The notes: generated by a model not told the origin, from the letters alone. A stretch of 64,000 bases of DNA from an uncultured Vampirovibrio sp. (GCA_910578465.1 CAJTPW010000001.1:623851-687850); one strand, 5' to 3'; counted from the first letter of the stretch, positions 26,800 to 36,435 are shown. Numbers and translations are program-made.

Positions 26800-26833
26800 A
26801 AATGAGCTCTTCTTTTGAGGAGCTCATTTTTAA
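26800..26833 (+). terminator. terminator of fba
   Basis: AAATGAGCTC (26800-26809) pairs with GAGCTCATTT (26820-26829), followed by TTTTAA. Confidence 0.85.
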
Positions 26834-26965
26834 TTGTCAATATGTTTTTAATAAAATAAATAAAATTTTACTTTACTCAATATTTCGAGATTTTAGACAT
26901 TCCCTTGTGGTATAAATAAATAAGTGAAGGACGGAAATATAGAAAAATCTTAAAGGGGAAGTTCA

Positions 26966-27478
26966 ATGAGTGAATACTTAAGCAAAGAAGAGATTAAACA
27001 ATGGAGAAGTTCACTGGAAAAGATTACGCTTGAAGAGTATGCAAAGAGGCTCGGAAAAGTATTAAAAGAGGAAAAGCAAACACGAGATATTATTGATATA
27101 GTTCTGTCAAACAATAAAAAAGCAGACAACGCACCTGATTTTTCTTCAAAAATTTCTAACGTTAAACCAAAGCTTGCAGTTGTTTCTGCGGCGAAAAAAT
27201 CTGTCGATATGCAAAATGCGACAATTAAAGAGCAAGGTTTGAATTCAGGTGCAAAAAAGCAATTTACGTTTAAAAAACCTCTTACACAAAGAGAACAGGT
27301 TGTTCTTGATTATTTTTTGGCAAATACGGAAAAGATTGTATATGCAAAAGAATTGGCTAAAATTTTAGATTTACCTACTGATTATGTTTATAAATATATT
27401 AAAAATTTGAGGGCAAAAATTACCGAAGATGTACTTCAAAATGCTGTTAAGGGCGGGTATAAACTTCTTGTACAATAA
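26966..27478 (+). CDS. orphan winged-helix (OmpR-like) protein
   Basis: A 170-residue protein. The N-terminal third is helical and charged, with no receiver domain. The C-terminal region (about 104-170) looks like an OmpR/PhoB winged helix: LTQREQVVLDYF, a recognition helix around VYKYIKNLRAKI, and a terminal wing GGYKLLV. It probably binds DNA but lacks the phosphoacceptor domain that normally controls this fold. AAGGGGAAG precedes the ATG. It is the first gene of an operon with a soluble histidine kinase 16 bp downstream, so the two may work in one pathway. The confident part is the fold, not the function. Confidence 0.6.
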   Translation: MSEYLSKEEIKQWRSSLEKITLEEYAKRLGKVLKEEKQTRDIIDIVLSNNKKADNAPDFSSKISNVKPKLAVVSAAKKSVDMQNATIKEQGLNSGAKKQFTFKKPLTQREQVVLDYFLANTEKIVYAKELAKILDLPTDYVYKYIKNLRAKITEDVLQNAVKGGYKLLVQ

Positions 27479-27494
27479 TCTTTTAAGTTTTTAA

Positions 27495-28763
27495 ATGACA
27501 ATAAAATATCAAATTTTAAATAAGCTGTCGAATGCTATAAATAAGGATTACTGTCTCCCTCAAGGAGACAGCTTTTATCAGGAGATGCTTAATGAAATAA
27601 ATGCGGAGTTTTCTTGCGAAGCTTCGGGCGTTTATTTTCTGGATGATATTTCAATTTCAAAAAAAGCATTTCTATCAAAAGATAAAAATGTTGCAGATGT
27701 TTTTTCAAAGGAAAAACATTCAGAGCTTTTGAAAATGCTTAATTTAAAAAGCGAAAAAACTTTTGTGTTAAAAAAGCCTTGTGTTAAGCCGTTTTTGGAA
27801 GCAAATTTAAAATATGCGGAATATAATTTCTTATTTTCAAAGCTTTCAATTAAAAATTCGATTTTCGGGTTTGTTTTCTTTGTCAAAAAAGAACCTTTCA
27901 GCGATGAGGAAATTGCTCTTTTAAACCTTTCTGTCAGCATTTATTCCTATGTTATTAAAGACTTTGAGCTTAATAATGTTTTAAAATCCCAGCTTTCAAT
28001 TTTACAAGATGCAATTTTGGAAAAAGAAGAAGCTTACAAAATAATTAAAAAACAGAATAATAAGTTGATTGAAGCAGATAATGCAAAAACAAGCTTTCTT
28101 GCAAACGTATCCCACGAATTAAGAACACCGCTTAATGCCATAATAGGTTTTTCGGATGTTCTTTTAAATCAAATCTTTGGAAAATTAAACAAAAAACAGG
28201 CGGAATATATCGGTGATATAAACCGTTCGTCCATTCACCTGCTTGGCCTGATTAACAGCGTTTTGGATTTTTCTAAAATTGAATCAGGTTCAATGAAATT
28301 AAACCTTTCAAAATTTTATCCAAAAGATGCCGTAAATGAGGTTATCAATCTTTTGTCTTCACTTTTGGATGCAAAAGAAATCAGGATTATATATAACGAC
28401 AGCTATAAGGAAGAATTAAATGCAGATTATCAGAAATTTCAGCAAATTCTTTTTAATTTAATAGGTAACGCAATAAAATTTTCAAAACAAAAGGGTGAAA
28501 TTATTGTTAGAACAAAAAAAGACAGGGAATATTTTGTATTAGAGGTTGAAGATTTCGGTATCGGAATAGAAAAAAAGTATCATAACTTCATATTTAAAAA
28601 GTTCACACAAATTGATAATATATATACAAAAACCTCTGCCTCAACAGGTTTAGGGCTTGCAATCACAAAAGAATATGTTAGTTTGCACAACGGAAAAATC
28701 CATGTTGTATCAAAATTAGGCAGCGGGTCTACTTTTGTGGTAAAATTGAGCGACAACCGATAA
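27495..28763 (+). CDS. soluble sensor histidine kinase (GAF-like)
   Basis: A 422-residue kinase with no transmembrane segment. The first 155 residues look like a GAF-type sensor domain. A coiled linker leads to the H-box NVSHELRTPLNAIIGFSD with His207, the N-box LIGNAIKFSK, and the ATP-binding motifs DFGIGI and STGLGLAITK. It is a cytosolic sensor that should phosphorylate a receiver, but no receiver gene is adjacent; the preceding gene has only a winged helix. It is the middle gene of a three-gene operon. No strong Shine-Dalgarno is seen, and coupling to the upstream gene is likely. Confidence 0.88.
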   Translation: MTIKYQILNKLSNAINKDYCLPQGDSFYQEMLNEINAEFSCEASGVYFLDDISISKKAFLSKDKNVADVFSKEKHSELLKMLNLKSEKTFVLKKPCVKPFLEANLKYAEYNFLFSKLSIKNSIFGFVFFVKKEPFSDEEIALLNLSVSIYSYVIKDFELNNVLKSQLSILQDAILEKEEAYKIIKKQNNKLIEADNAKTSFLANVSHELRTPLNAIIGFSDVLLNQIFGKLNKKQAEYIGDINRSSIHLLGLINSVLDFSKIESGSMKLNLSKFYPKDAVNEVINLLSSLLDAKEIRIIYNDSYKEELNADYQKFQQILFNLIGNAIKFSKQKGEIIVRTKKDREYFVLEVEDFGIGIEKKYHNFIFKKFTQIDNIYTKTSASTGLGLAITKEYVSLHNGKIHVVSKLGSGSTFVVKLSDNR

Positions 28764-28782
28764 TTTAAGGGATAGAATAAAT

Positions 28783-29925
28783 ATGCACAACAAAAATATC
28801 TACGGTATTATTGACTCACTTAAAGTAAGTGACGGCTGGAAAAATGTTTTCAAAAAAATTCAGGTTGCCTATTATCACAATTTTTATCAGGGCAAGTCAA
28901 ATAATGTGCATACCTGGCGATATGGCCAAAATGTAATGGGTTTAAAGCCCGAAGACAGGTTTAAATTTTTTACGGCATTTAATTTCTTTGCTCTTATTTT
29001 CGGACCCCTGTATTATCTTGCAAAATTTATGTTTATCAAGGGGCTAATTCTTCTTCTGCTCGAAATCGGTCTTATATATTACTATGATTTTCCGATTGCG
29101 TACTTATTAATATTGATTCATATATATACAGCCATATTTGCAAATTTTGATTATTTTACAAAAATGGTTTTGAATAATAAATTTATAAAAGAAAACCCCG
29201 ATTACCTTTCTGATATTGTTGATGATAATTTTGTTCATAAAACTATGAAAACAGAAAGTCATAGAAATGCATTTACGGCTTTTGTTATAATATTTATTCT
29301 TATTGTCGGAACTTTTGTATATCTTGAATTTGCAAAAGATGCAAAATACAAAGAACTCATAAATAACAGGCAAAAAATATGTAAAACAGGTGCCGAATGC
29401 GATAAAATAATTAAGGATTCAACCATAAATATCCGCGCTAAAAAAGAGCCTTTATATTTTGAATATTTTAATATGGGTGCAGCATATTATGAACTCAGAA
29501 ACAGTCAGGCAGCCCTTCAAGCTTTAAATCAGGCAACAACTTTAAAGCCAGATTATTTTGAACCTTATGCACTTAAAGGCATTATCTATACGGAATTAAA
29601 ACAATTCAATCTCGCCAGATTAAATTATGAAAAAGCTTTAAAAATTTATCCTAAGGGCAAATTTTTATACTACCTTCTTGGAAGTTCTTATTATAAAGAA
29701 GGTAAATATATGGATGCCAAAGAAAACTTCGAAAAGGCCGTAAGAGCTTATCCAAACAGGTCTTCATACTGGGAGGCATTAGCTTATACCAAAATCTATC
29801 TGAGAGATAAAGAAGGGGCAAAAAATGACTTGCTTAAGGCAGTTAAAGCACTTAAGAGAGAAGATGCAATTAAAAATGCCGCCAAAATAGAAGCCCTTGA
29901 AGGATATATGATGAATTTGAAATAG
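28783..29925 (+). CDS. DUF2628-like membrane protein with TPR repeats
   Basis: A 380-residue protein. The region of about 55-130 has the DUF2628 look: charged N-flank, then hydrophobic helices (FFALIFGPLYYLAKFMF and LLLEIGLIYYYDFPIAYLLIL). A further transmembrane segment lies at about 166-183. The C-terminal half (about 225-345) has three to four TPR motifs with the typical A-L-x-x-x-x-x-L-x-P spacing, for protein-protein binding. It starts 19 bp after the kinase stop and is probably co-transcribed with it. Function unknown; it may be a membrane scaffold for that signalling unit. Confidence 0.7.
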   Translation: MHNKNIYGIIDSLKVSDGWKNVFKKIQVAYYHNFYQGKSNNVHTWRYGQNVMGLKPEDRFKFFTAFNFFALIFGPLYYLAKFMFIKGLILLLLEIGLIYYYDFPIAYLLILIHIYTAIFANFDYFTKMVLNNKFIKENPDYLSDIVDDNFVHKTMKTESHRNAFTAFVIIFILIVGTFVYLEFAKDAKYKELINNRQKICKTGAECDKIIKDSTINIRAKKEPLYFEYFNMGAAYYELRNSQAALQALNQATTLKPDYFEPYALKGIIYTELKQFNLARLNYEKALKIYPKGKFLYYLLGSSYYKEGKYMDAKENFEKAVRAYPNRSSYWEALAYTKIYLRDKEGAKNDLLKAVKALKREDAIKNAAKIEALEGYMMNLK

Positions 29926-29949
29926 TATTCCATATAATCAATAAAGTTA

Positions 29950-29982
29950 AAAACTCAAGTGTTTTTTCGCTTGAGTTTTTAT
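29950..29982 (+). terminator. bidirectional terminator between convergent genes
   Basis: AAACTCAAG (29951-29959) pairs with CTTGAGTTT (29970-29978). Runs of A and T on either side let it serve both the TPR gene (+) and the radical SAM gene (-). Confidence 0.8.
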
Positions 29983-31772
29983 TTATCCAATACTTTACGG
30001 GTATTGAAATTTGTACAAACACCGCAATTTGAACATTTTACATCACATGGAACGGTAGTTTGAGCTTTTTTAGCGCGCTCATATTCGTTTTCAAGCCACT
30101 CTTTATTTATTCCTGTATCAATCATATCCCAGGGCAATGTTTCATCATAAGAAAAGGTTCTTGCAGTTTCTTTGTTAATATCGATACCGCACTCTTTTGC
30201 TGTATTGTAAAAATTATCATAAGTGACATTTTCTTCCCAGGATTCAAGGTAAGAGCCGTTTTTATACATTTTATATATAAAATCACCCACTTGTTCGTCA
30301 CCTCTTGTTAAAAAGGCTTCAAACTGCGAAATAATCGGATTATGAAAATTGAATTTTACATTCTTTAAATGAGCACCTTTGTTTCTTATATGTGCAATTT
30401 TTTCTTTAATCTCAGAAGGCAAATTTTGTGCACAAATTCCAAACGGAGTGAAGGGCTTTGGTACAAACGTTGAAATAGAACAGGTGATTTTTGGAAGTTT
30501 AAAACCTCTTTCTTTGCAGGTACGGTTAATTTTATCCAGAAGTTCAACAAGTGCATCGAGGTCTGAATATTCTTCAAATGGAAGTCCGATAATAAAATAG
30601 AATTTTATTCTGTCCCAACCGTTTTCAATGCTTGCAAGAGTAGCAGATATTATCTGTTCTTCGCTAAGGTTTTTATTGATAATATCTCTCATTCTCTGGC
30701 TCCCTGCTTCGGGTGCGATTGTAACGGAACCTTTTCTTGCTCCGTGGATTAATTGTCCGAGCTTTACGGAAAATTTGTCTGCTCTTTGACTTGGTAGAGA
30801 TACACTGACATCAGTATCCTTAAAATGTATATTTAATTCTTCAATGATTTCTTCAATTTTTCCATGGTCGTTTGATGAAAGTGAAAGCAGCGAATATTCA
30901 TCGTATCCTGTATTTTTTACATAATCTTTTACAAGAGCAACAATATCCTCTTTTTTCCTTTCTCTAACAGGTAAATTAGTATGTGCACTTTGGCAAAAAC
31001 GGCACAGTCTGCCGCAACCGCGCCTTATTTCAACCGTTGCCCTGTCGTGTACGCTTTGAGAATGCGGAATTGGTGATTTTACGGGATGAGCTTCATATTT
31101 AAGATTAAATATTCGTTTTTTAACAGATTTTTCTCGTTTTGAAGAATAAACAGGCGAATAAACCCCTTCAATTTCGCTCAATTTTTCTAAAATTTCTTCT
31201 CTGTCTTTATCCTTAATTTTGTTATAAAGTTCGCCAATTTCTATTACAATCTCTTCCCCGTCACCTATTAAAAAAAGGTCAACAAATTTACTCAAGGGAA
31301 TTGGATTGTATGCACAAGGACCGCCCGCAAAGATTATCGGATTATCTTTTGTTCTATCCTTAGATAATACGGGAATTTTTCCCATATCAAGCATTTTTAA
31401 AATTGTTGTGTAAGACATTTCGTATTGAAGCGCAAAACCTATAAAATCAAAAGAGTTTAACGGTTTTTTTAAATCAAGAGAATATAAAGGCTTGTTATAT
31501 TTTTCAAGAAGTTCGCAAAAGTCTTTTTCCGGAGCATAAATTCTGTCTGCGAGCATTTTTTCATGGTTATTTATAATATGATACAGAATTTTATGCCCGA
31601 AATTACTGATTCCAATTTCGTATTTATCGGGAAATGCCATTAAAACTTTAACATCAGCCTTATTGAAGTCTTTTTTTATTGCAAGAAACTCACCTCCAAT
31701 ATATCTTGAAGGTCTTTCGCAATTGTATAAAACAGGTGAATATTCTTCCAGAAAGTTGATTAAATCACTCAT
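29979..31772 (-). CDS. B12-binding-type radical SAM protein (TIGR03960-like)
   Basis: A 597-residue iron-sulfur enzyme. The N-terminal third resembles the TIGR03960 lead-in with a cobalamin-binding-like domain (AFPDKYEIGISNFGHKILY). The radical SAM core has the cluster motif C-x3-C-x2-C in GCGRLCRFCQ, followed by SLSSNDH and SGSQRM-like blocks. The C-terminus ends in a short Cys-rich tail (CDVKCSNCGVC) that may hold a second cluster. Known relatives often precede a TIGR03936-type gene; here the coupled partner is an unrelated small protein. It overlaps that upstream gene by 4 bp (ATGA). The reaction catalysed is unknown. Confidence 0.88.
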   Translation of the reverse strand: MSDLINFLEEYSPVLYNCERPSRYIGGEFLAIKKDFNKADVKVLMAFPDKYEIGISNFGHKILYHIINNHEKMLADRIYAPEKDFCELLEKYNKPLYSLDLKKPLNSFDFIGFALQYEMSYTTILKMLDMGKIPVLSKDRTKDNPIIFAGGPCAYNPIPLSKFVDLFLIGDGEEIVIEIGELYNKIKDKDREEILEKLSEIEGVYSPVYSSKREKSVKKRIFNLKYEAHPVKSPIPHSQSVHDRATVEIRRGCGRLCRFCQSAHTNLPVRERKKEDIVALVKDYVKNTGYDEYSLLSLSSNDHGKIEEIIEELNIHFKDTDVSVSLPSQRADKFSVKLGQLIHGARKGSVTIAPEAGSQRMRDIINKNLSEEQIISATLASIENGWDRIKFYFIIGLPFEEYSDLDALVELLDKINRTCKERGFKLPKITCSISTFVPKPFTPFGICAQNLPSEIKEKIAHIRNKGAHLKNVKFNFHNPIISQFEAFLTRGDEQVGDFIYKMYKNGSYLESWEENVTYDNFYNTAKECGIDINKETARTFSYDETLPWDMIDTGINKEWLENEYERAKKAQTTVPCDVKCSNCGVCTNFNTRKVLDK

Positions 31773-32116
31773 GCCAAACTGTCCTGTATATGTTTTTCAA
31801 CTTGGATTATTTTACCTTCAATGGTACCCTTGATATATTCTTCCATAAATTCTTTGAATTTGTTTCCCGGGATAAAATATTCATAGAGAAATATTTCGTT
31901 TTTAATCTCTCTCATTATGGAAACACTGTATTTAAGTTCGTCTGCAAAGTCATCCAGACTCTTTTTATTAAAGCTTATTCCGTTGACATCTTTTTTTAAT
32001 TTAACATATTCAAAACCAAGATAATTCTTGATTTTGGCAAGTTTATTTTTGTTGCTGAAAAATCCGCTTTTGACTTTTCTTGGCGTAAATTGCTTTATTT
32101 TATCGTCATCTTTCAT
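31769..32116 (-). CDS. small hypothetical protein coupled to the radical SAM gene
   Basis: A 115-residue, Lys-rich, soluble protein that I do not recognise. Its stop overlaps the start of the radical SAM gene by 4 bp, so the two are translationally coupled and probably function together. It contains a predicted mixed helical region (DDFADELKYSVSIMREIKNE) and no Cys. It has no clear Shine-Dalgarno. TIGR03960 genes are often followed by a TIGR03936 partner; this small protein is not that partner. Confidence 0.6.
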   Translation of the reverse strand: MKDDDKIKQFTPRKVKSGFFSNKNKLAKIKNYLGFEYVKLKKDVNGISFNKKSLDDFADELKYSVSIMREIKNEIFLYEYFIPGNKFKEFMEEYIKGTIEGKIIQVEKHIQDSLA

Positions 32117-32188
32117 ATATTAATTAAACAATAAAACTTTAAAATGCTCAAATATTGTAATTAAACTTATCAAATGCGGCATTTAAAA

Positions 32189-32222
32189 CAAAATGACCGC
32201 CAAAACTCTGACGGTCATTTTA
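32189..32222 (-). terminator. terminator of the gene at 32242
   Basis: AAATGACCG (32191-32199) pairs with CGGTCATTT (32212-32220), ending the Pro/Gln-rich gene on the minus strand. Confidence 0.75.
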
Positions 32223-32241
32223 TATCATTTAAAGATTATTT

Positions 32242-33357
32242 CTATGCCACTTTTGGTACTTCAGCACCGATTTTTGTTAAAGTTTCCGTAACGGCTTGTT
32301 GAATTAATGGTTCAGGGTCATTTGTTAATGACGGGGTAAGTATTGCTGACACCGTTGCAGCATCTTCAGGTTTTGCAACAAAGGAAATTGCCTGAACGCC
32401 TGCAAGTCTTACTTCGGGGTTCGGGTTTGTTTGAATTGCATTTTGAATTTCATTGAAACCAATTAAGTCTTGCATTTGAATGGGCTTAATGTTTGTGTTG
32501 CCCTGAGAAGCCATATATGCTTCTAATTCATCTCTTTGGTTCTTTTGAAGCATAGCCAGTGTAAACATTGAAATTATTTTATTTTTTGCTGCAGCTGTTT
32601 GCGGTGCAAGCTGTTGAGCAAGCTGTGTTTCTTCAGGAGTTAACTGTTCGCCTCTTGCAGCTTTTTCCAAAACTGCCGTTTGTTCGGGAGACGGACCCTG
32701 CAGTTGTGAGATATCCTGACTTACAATGTTTGCCAAATTTGTCATAATTTGTTCATTTAAAACCTGTTGTGCTTGAGCGGGTTCGCCCTGGCTAAAGTTT
32801 GCAATTTCGGTTATTGTTTTTTCCTGAACTGAGGGGTCTGCACTTTGAAGACCTGCTACAAGAGCATTTACATCTATTGCTTGAGCAGGCTGAGCAGGCT
32901 GCTGAACATTAACAGGAGGTGCTTCCTGTACCTGAGGTTGTGTTACAACTTGCGGCTGAGGTTGCGGAGCAATTGCCGGAGCAGGCATTTCCTGTACCTG
33001 AGGTTGTGTTACAACTTGCGGAGGTATGGTGTAAATCTGCGGTTGTTCAGTGTAAATCGGAGCCTGCGGCTGTTGCATTACAACAGGTTGAGCAGGTGCC
33101 TGCATTGGTTGTGGCATAGCTTGTGCTTGTGGATACGCAGGGTACTGAGGCAGCATCATTTGAGGCATTGGATACTGTGGAGCAGACATCGGAGCATACA
33201 TTGAGGTCTGCGGGTAATTATAAATCGGGTTTGTATAATTAGGCTGCATTGCAGGCTGTGGTGATGCATACGCTTTTGGTTCAAAAATTTGAATATTTAC
33301 AGCACTTGCACTCGGTGTTCCCTGTGTGTATGCTTGAGCGTATTGTGGTCCTATCAT
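32242..33357 (-). CDS. Pro/Gln-rich protein with VNIQIF motif and HEAT-like C-terminus
   Basis: A 371-residue protein. Near the N-terminus is SASAVNIQIFEPKAYASPQ (about 16-34), almost the same as a segment in the protein at 33958. A low-complexity region (about 35-165) rich in Pro, Gln, Met and Tyr follows, with short repeats such as PQVVTQPQVQE. The C-terminal half is helical and HEAT-like. There is no signal peptide. AAAGGAG precedes the ATG. Its paralogue lies upstream on the same strand, with one gene between. The low-complexity part suggests a scaffold or adhesive role; this is only inference. Confidence 0.65.
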   Translation of the reverse strand: MIGPQYAQAYTQGTPSASAVNIQIFEPKAYASPQPAMQPNYTNPIYNYPQTSMYAPMSAPQYPMPQMMLPQYPAYPQAQAMPQPMQAPAQPVVMQQPQAPIYTEQPQIYTIPPQVVTQPQVQEMPAPAIAPQPQPQVVTQPQVQEAPPVNVQQPAQPAQAIDVNALVAGLQSADPSVQEKTITEIANFSQGEPAQAQQVLNEQIMTNLANIVSQDISQLQGPSPEQTAVLEKAARGEQLTPEETQLAQQLAPQTAAAKNKIISMFTLAMLQKNQRDELEAYMASQGNTNIKPIQMQDLIGFNEIQNAIQTNPNPEVRLAGVQAISFVAKPEDAATVSAILTPSLTNDPEPLIQQAVTETLTKIGAEVPKVA

Positions 33358-33514
33358 CTTTATCTCCTTTGAAATAATAATATTTGTTGCTATGCTTGTA
33401 TTTCTTTAAGTGTCCTAAATAATATTAATTGCTTGTTACCGAATTATTTTTTTAACATTTTTTCTTTTTTTAAGTTATTATTGCATTTGAGGGGTTTACA
33501 TTTCTTAACAAAAG

Positions 33515-33958
33515 CTATTTATCGAGGTAATCGGTTTTCTCGAAAATGTTGGTTGCATTAACGATTGTATCAAATAATATTGATATTCCCATGCCTGCAA
33601 GAGCAATCACCTGTACAGGCTTAGATTTTGCAAACATGCCAAGTGCCCCGAAGCCAACCGTAAAAATATTGTTCTTAAGGCATTTTCCCGCACCTGAAAG
33701 ATATCCGCCAACAGCACCTCCGACTTCCAAAAATCTGTCCGTTATATCAAGATTTTGGAAGAATTTTTTAATTGCTCCATGCTTTGCGCTGTCTTCGTTT
33801 AATTTCATGCCACCGATTTGATCGCTGACAAATTTATCTACAGAGGCTTGCGCCATAGATTTTTTAGAATTTCTTTTTGCAATGTCATGAGCTTCAAGTG
33901 CAATTGATGCTACACCAAGGGTTGATGCTATTTTGGTTCCTACGCTAAACATTGTCAT
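33515..33958 (-). CDS. small protein with two hydrophobic segments
   Basis: A 147-residue protein. It has Gly/Ala-rich hydrophobic stretches at about 78-92 (GGAVGGYLSGAGK) and 97-135 (FTVGFGALGMFA, VIALAGMGISILFDTIV), so it may be a membrane-associated protein. No family is recognised. Its ATG overlaps the stop of the gene at 33958 by one base (TGATG), which indicates translational coupling. It sits between two paralogues carrying the VNIQIF motif and is probably part of the same unit. Confidence 0.6.
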   Translation of the reverse strand: MTMFSVGTKIASTLGVASIALEAHDIAKRNSKKSMAQASVDKFVSDQIGGMKLNEDSAKHGAIKKFFQNLDITDRFLEVGGAVGGYLSGAGKCLKNNIFTVGFGALGMFAKSKPVQVIALAGMGISILFDTIVNATNIFEKTDYLDK

Positions 33959-34746
33959 CAGGCAACACCCCCTTGAGAATTATTGGCGCTGTTATCGGGC
34001 ACTGTTACCCTCTGACCTGATAATTTCAAAAGTATTTGAGATGCAAGAATGGAATCTTCACCATATTCAAGATCAGGTCTGTTTTGAAGCTGTTTTAATA
34101 TTTCAACGGTTTCCTGATTTCCTGTTGCATATCCCACATCAAGAGTTGTAAGACCTACATACCTTACGGAAGCCTTCGGGTCTTGAATAACTTTATTTAA
34201 CAGAGCCGTCAAAGCAGGATCCGCTTTTCTTGTATCATCTTCCTTAAATCTTTCAAGAAGTTCTTTTGCAGCGGTTAATCTGATTTTAGGGTCCTGATTG
34301 TTCAGATAATTTTCAAGCGACATTATATAATTATCAGTCAGGATTACCTTTTCTTTCTTTTTATCTTCCTTTTTCTTGTCGTCTGTTTTATTGTTGTTAT
34401 TATTTACGTTCGTTGTGTTGTTTGTTTGGTTAATCGGTGCATTGTAATTCATTGGATACGGATTTTGCATCCCTGAATTCGATTCATAAAGGCTTGCTGA
34501 AGGATACATAGGTACTGCAGGCTGCATTGCGGGGTAAGCTTGATATTGCGGCTGACATGCAGGCATTTGCGGTGCCGCATTTGCAGTCGGGTTGAATATT
34601 TGAATATTAACCGCACCCACCGAAGCTGAAGGATTTTGCGCACACTGAGGAGATTGCATGGCAGGATACGAAGCCGTTTGCTGATAATATACGGGCTGCG
34701 GCTGATATTGTTGGTATTGCTGATATTGTGGGTTAAATCCTGCACT
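33958..34746 (-). CDS. Tyr/Gln/Pro-rich protein with VNIQIF motif and HEAT-like repeats
   Basis: A 262-residue protein when started at ATG 34746; a longer in-frame start 17 codons upstream has no ribosome site. The first 110 residues are rich in Tyr, Gln and Pro (YQQYQQYQPQPVYYQQ) and contain SASVGAVNIQIFNPTA, shared with its paralogue at 32242. An Asn/Asp/Lys-rich stretch follows (about 110-130). The C-terminal part has HEAT-like helices (ASVRYVGLTTLDVG). It is the first gene of a unit with the hydrophobic protein gene at 33515. It is divergent from gatB. Confidence 0.62.
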   Translation of the reverse strand, partial: SAGFNPQYQQYQQYQPQPVYYQQTASYPAMQSPQCAQNPSASVGAVNIQIFNPTANAAPQMPACQPQYQAYPAMQPAVPMYPSASLYESNSGMQNPYPMNYNAPINQTNNTTNVNNNNNKTDDKKKEDKKKEKVILTDNYIMSLENYLNNQDPKIRLTAAKELLERFKEDDTRKADPALTALLNKVIQDPKASVRYVGLTTLDVGYATGNQETVEILKQLQNRPDLEYGEDSILASQILLKLSGQRVTVPDNSANNSQGGVA

Positions 34747-34916
34747 CATATATCGTAAAAATCCTTGTTCTATATAATAATAAAAGCCATGACGCATAAA
34801 TAAGTGCTATTTTTGGAAACATTATTAAGAAATATTAATTTTACTTTACTTTAATTAATGCAAAATGTTTATGCTAGAATGATTTTAAGATTATTTCTCA
34901 TACAAAGGAGCATTCA

Positions 34917-36368
34917 ATGGAATTTGAAGAATTAAAAGAAAAGTATGAAATGGTTATAGGACTTGAAGTTCATGCCCAATTAAAAACCAAAACCAAAATT
35001 TTTGCGCCTGATGGGGCTGAATTCGGTCATGAACCAAACAGTCAAACATCCCCCATTACTCTTGGTATGCCAGGAGTTTTACCTGTTTTAAATAAAGCGG
35101 TTGTTGATATGGCAATCCTGACAGGTCTTGCTTTAAATTGTGAAATTCCATCCAGATGTAAATTTGACAGAAAACAATATTTTTATCCCGATTTACCGAA
35201 AGGTTATCAAATTTCGCAATACGATGAACCGATTTGCGGCAAAGGAAGTATAAAAATCTCAAATAAAACAATCGGAATTACAAGAGCCCATCTGGAAGAA
35301 GATGCAGGAAAGCTTGTTCACGCAGGTGCTGCAGGAATTTACGGTTCTTCATATTCCCTTGTTGATTTAAACAGAGCCGGAACCCCGCTTCTTGAAATCG
35401 TATCAGAGCCTGATATGAGAACTTCCGAAGAAGCAAGAGAATATATGGAAGAATTGAGAAATATTTTAAGATATATAGGTGTATGTGACGGTAACCTCGA
35501 AGAAGGCTCAATGCGCTGTGATGCAAACATATCTATTCGTCCTAAAGGCCAAAAAGAATTCGGCACAAGGGCTGAAATTAAAAACGTTAACAGCTTCAGA
35601 GCGCTTCAAAGAGCAATCGAATATGAATTTGAAAGGCAAATTGAACTTGTTGAGCGCGGTGAGGAAGTTGTTCAAGAAACAAGACTCTGGGATGATAACA
35701 AAGGCATAACTTCTTCCATGAGAGGAAAAGAAGACGCACATGATTACAGATATTTTCCTGAGCCTGATTTAATGCCCTTGGAAATAAGCAGAGAATGGGT
35801 GGAAAAAGTACGTAAAACCATGCCCGAGCTTCCTGCCGAGAAACTCCAAAAATATATAGGTCTGGGGCTTTCCGAATATGATGCAAACGTTCTTGTAAAT
35901 CAGCTTGAAATGACACTTTTCTTTGATAAAGCAATTACACAAAATATCAATCCGAAAACTGCTTCAAACTTTATTATGGGCGAAATTGCCGCATTTTTAA
36001 AAGAAGAAAAAATCTTAATAGAAGATTCAAAACTTACGGTTGAAAATTTCGTTAAGCTTATGAACTTACTTGAAAAAGGTACTATTTCAAACAATATTGC
36101 CAAATCTCTTGTGGTTGATATACTAAAAACAGGCGAAGATGCTGAAAAACTGGTTGAAAAACGTGGTTTAAGCGTAATCTCAAATGAGGATGAAATTTTA
36201 CCGATTGTTCAAAAAGTTGTTGCGAATAATCCGGAGCAGGTGGCTGCATATAAAGGCGGAAGAGATAAGCTCTTCGGTTTCTTTGTAGGGCAAATAATGA
36301 AAGAAACCAAGGGCAGAGCTAACCCGCAGCTTTTGAACGAACTTTTGAAGAAAGAACTGGAAAAATAA
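34917..36368 (+). CDS. gatB: Asp/Glu-tRNA(Asn/Gln) amidotransferase subunit B
   Basis: A 483-residue cytosolic subunit of the GatCAB complex, which converts misacylated Glu-tRNA(Gln) or Asp-tRNA(Asn) to the correct amide form. Signatures are IGLEVHAQLKTKTKIF near the N-terminus, LNRAGTPLLEIVSEPD, MRCDANISI and the DYRYFPEPDL motif. The C-terminal tail has the YqeY-like helical domain with GFFVGQIMKETKGRANP. AAAGGAG lies upstream of the ATG. gatA and gatC are not adjacent. The organism therefore probably makes Gln-tRNA(Gln) by the indirect route. Confidence 0.97.
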   Translation: MEFEELKEKYEMVIGLEVHAQLKTKTKIFAPDGAEFGHEPNSQTSPITLGMPGVLPVLNKAVVDMAILTGLALNCEIPSRCKFDRKQYFYPDLPKGYQISQYDEPICGKGSIKISNKTIGITRAHLEEDAGKLVHAGAAGIYGSSYSLVDLNRAGTPLLEIVSEPDMRTSEEAREYMEELRNILRYIGVCDGNLEEGSMRCDANISIRPKGQKEFGTRAEIKNVNSFRALQRAIEYEFERQIELVERGEEVVQETRLWDDNKGITSSMRGKEDAHDYRYFPEPDLMPLEISREWVEKVRKTMPELPAEKLQKYIGLGLSEYDANVLVNQLEMTLFFDKAITQNINPKTASNFIMGEIAAFLKEEKILIEDSKLTVENFVKLMNLLEKGTISNNIAKSLVVDILKTGEDAEKLVEKRGLSVISNEDEILPIVQKVVANNPEQVAAYKGGRDKLFGFFVGQIMKETKGRANPQLLNELLKKELEK

Positions 36369-36435
36369 TTGTTTTTCTGGTACGCTTAATTTATAGTTTT
36401 TTTACGTTAATATGTAAAATGCACAATGAAAATTC

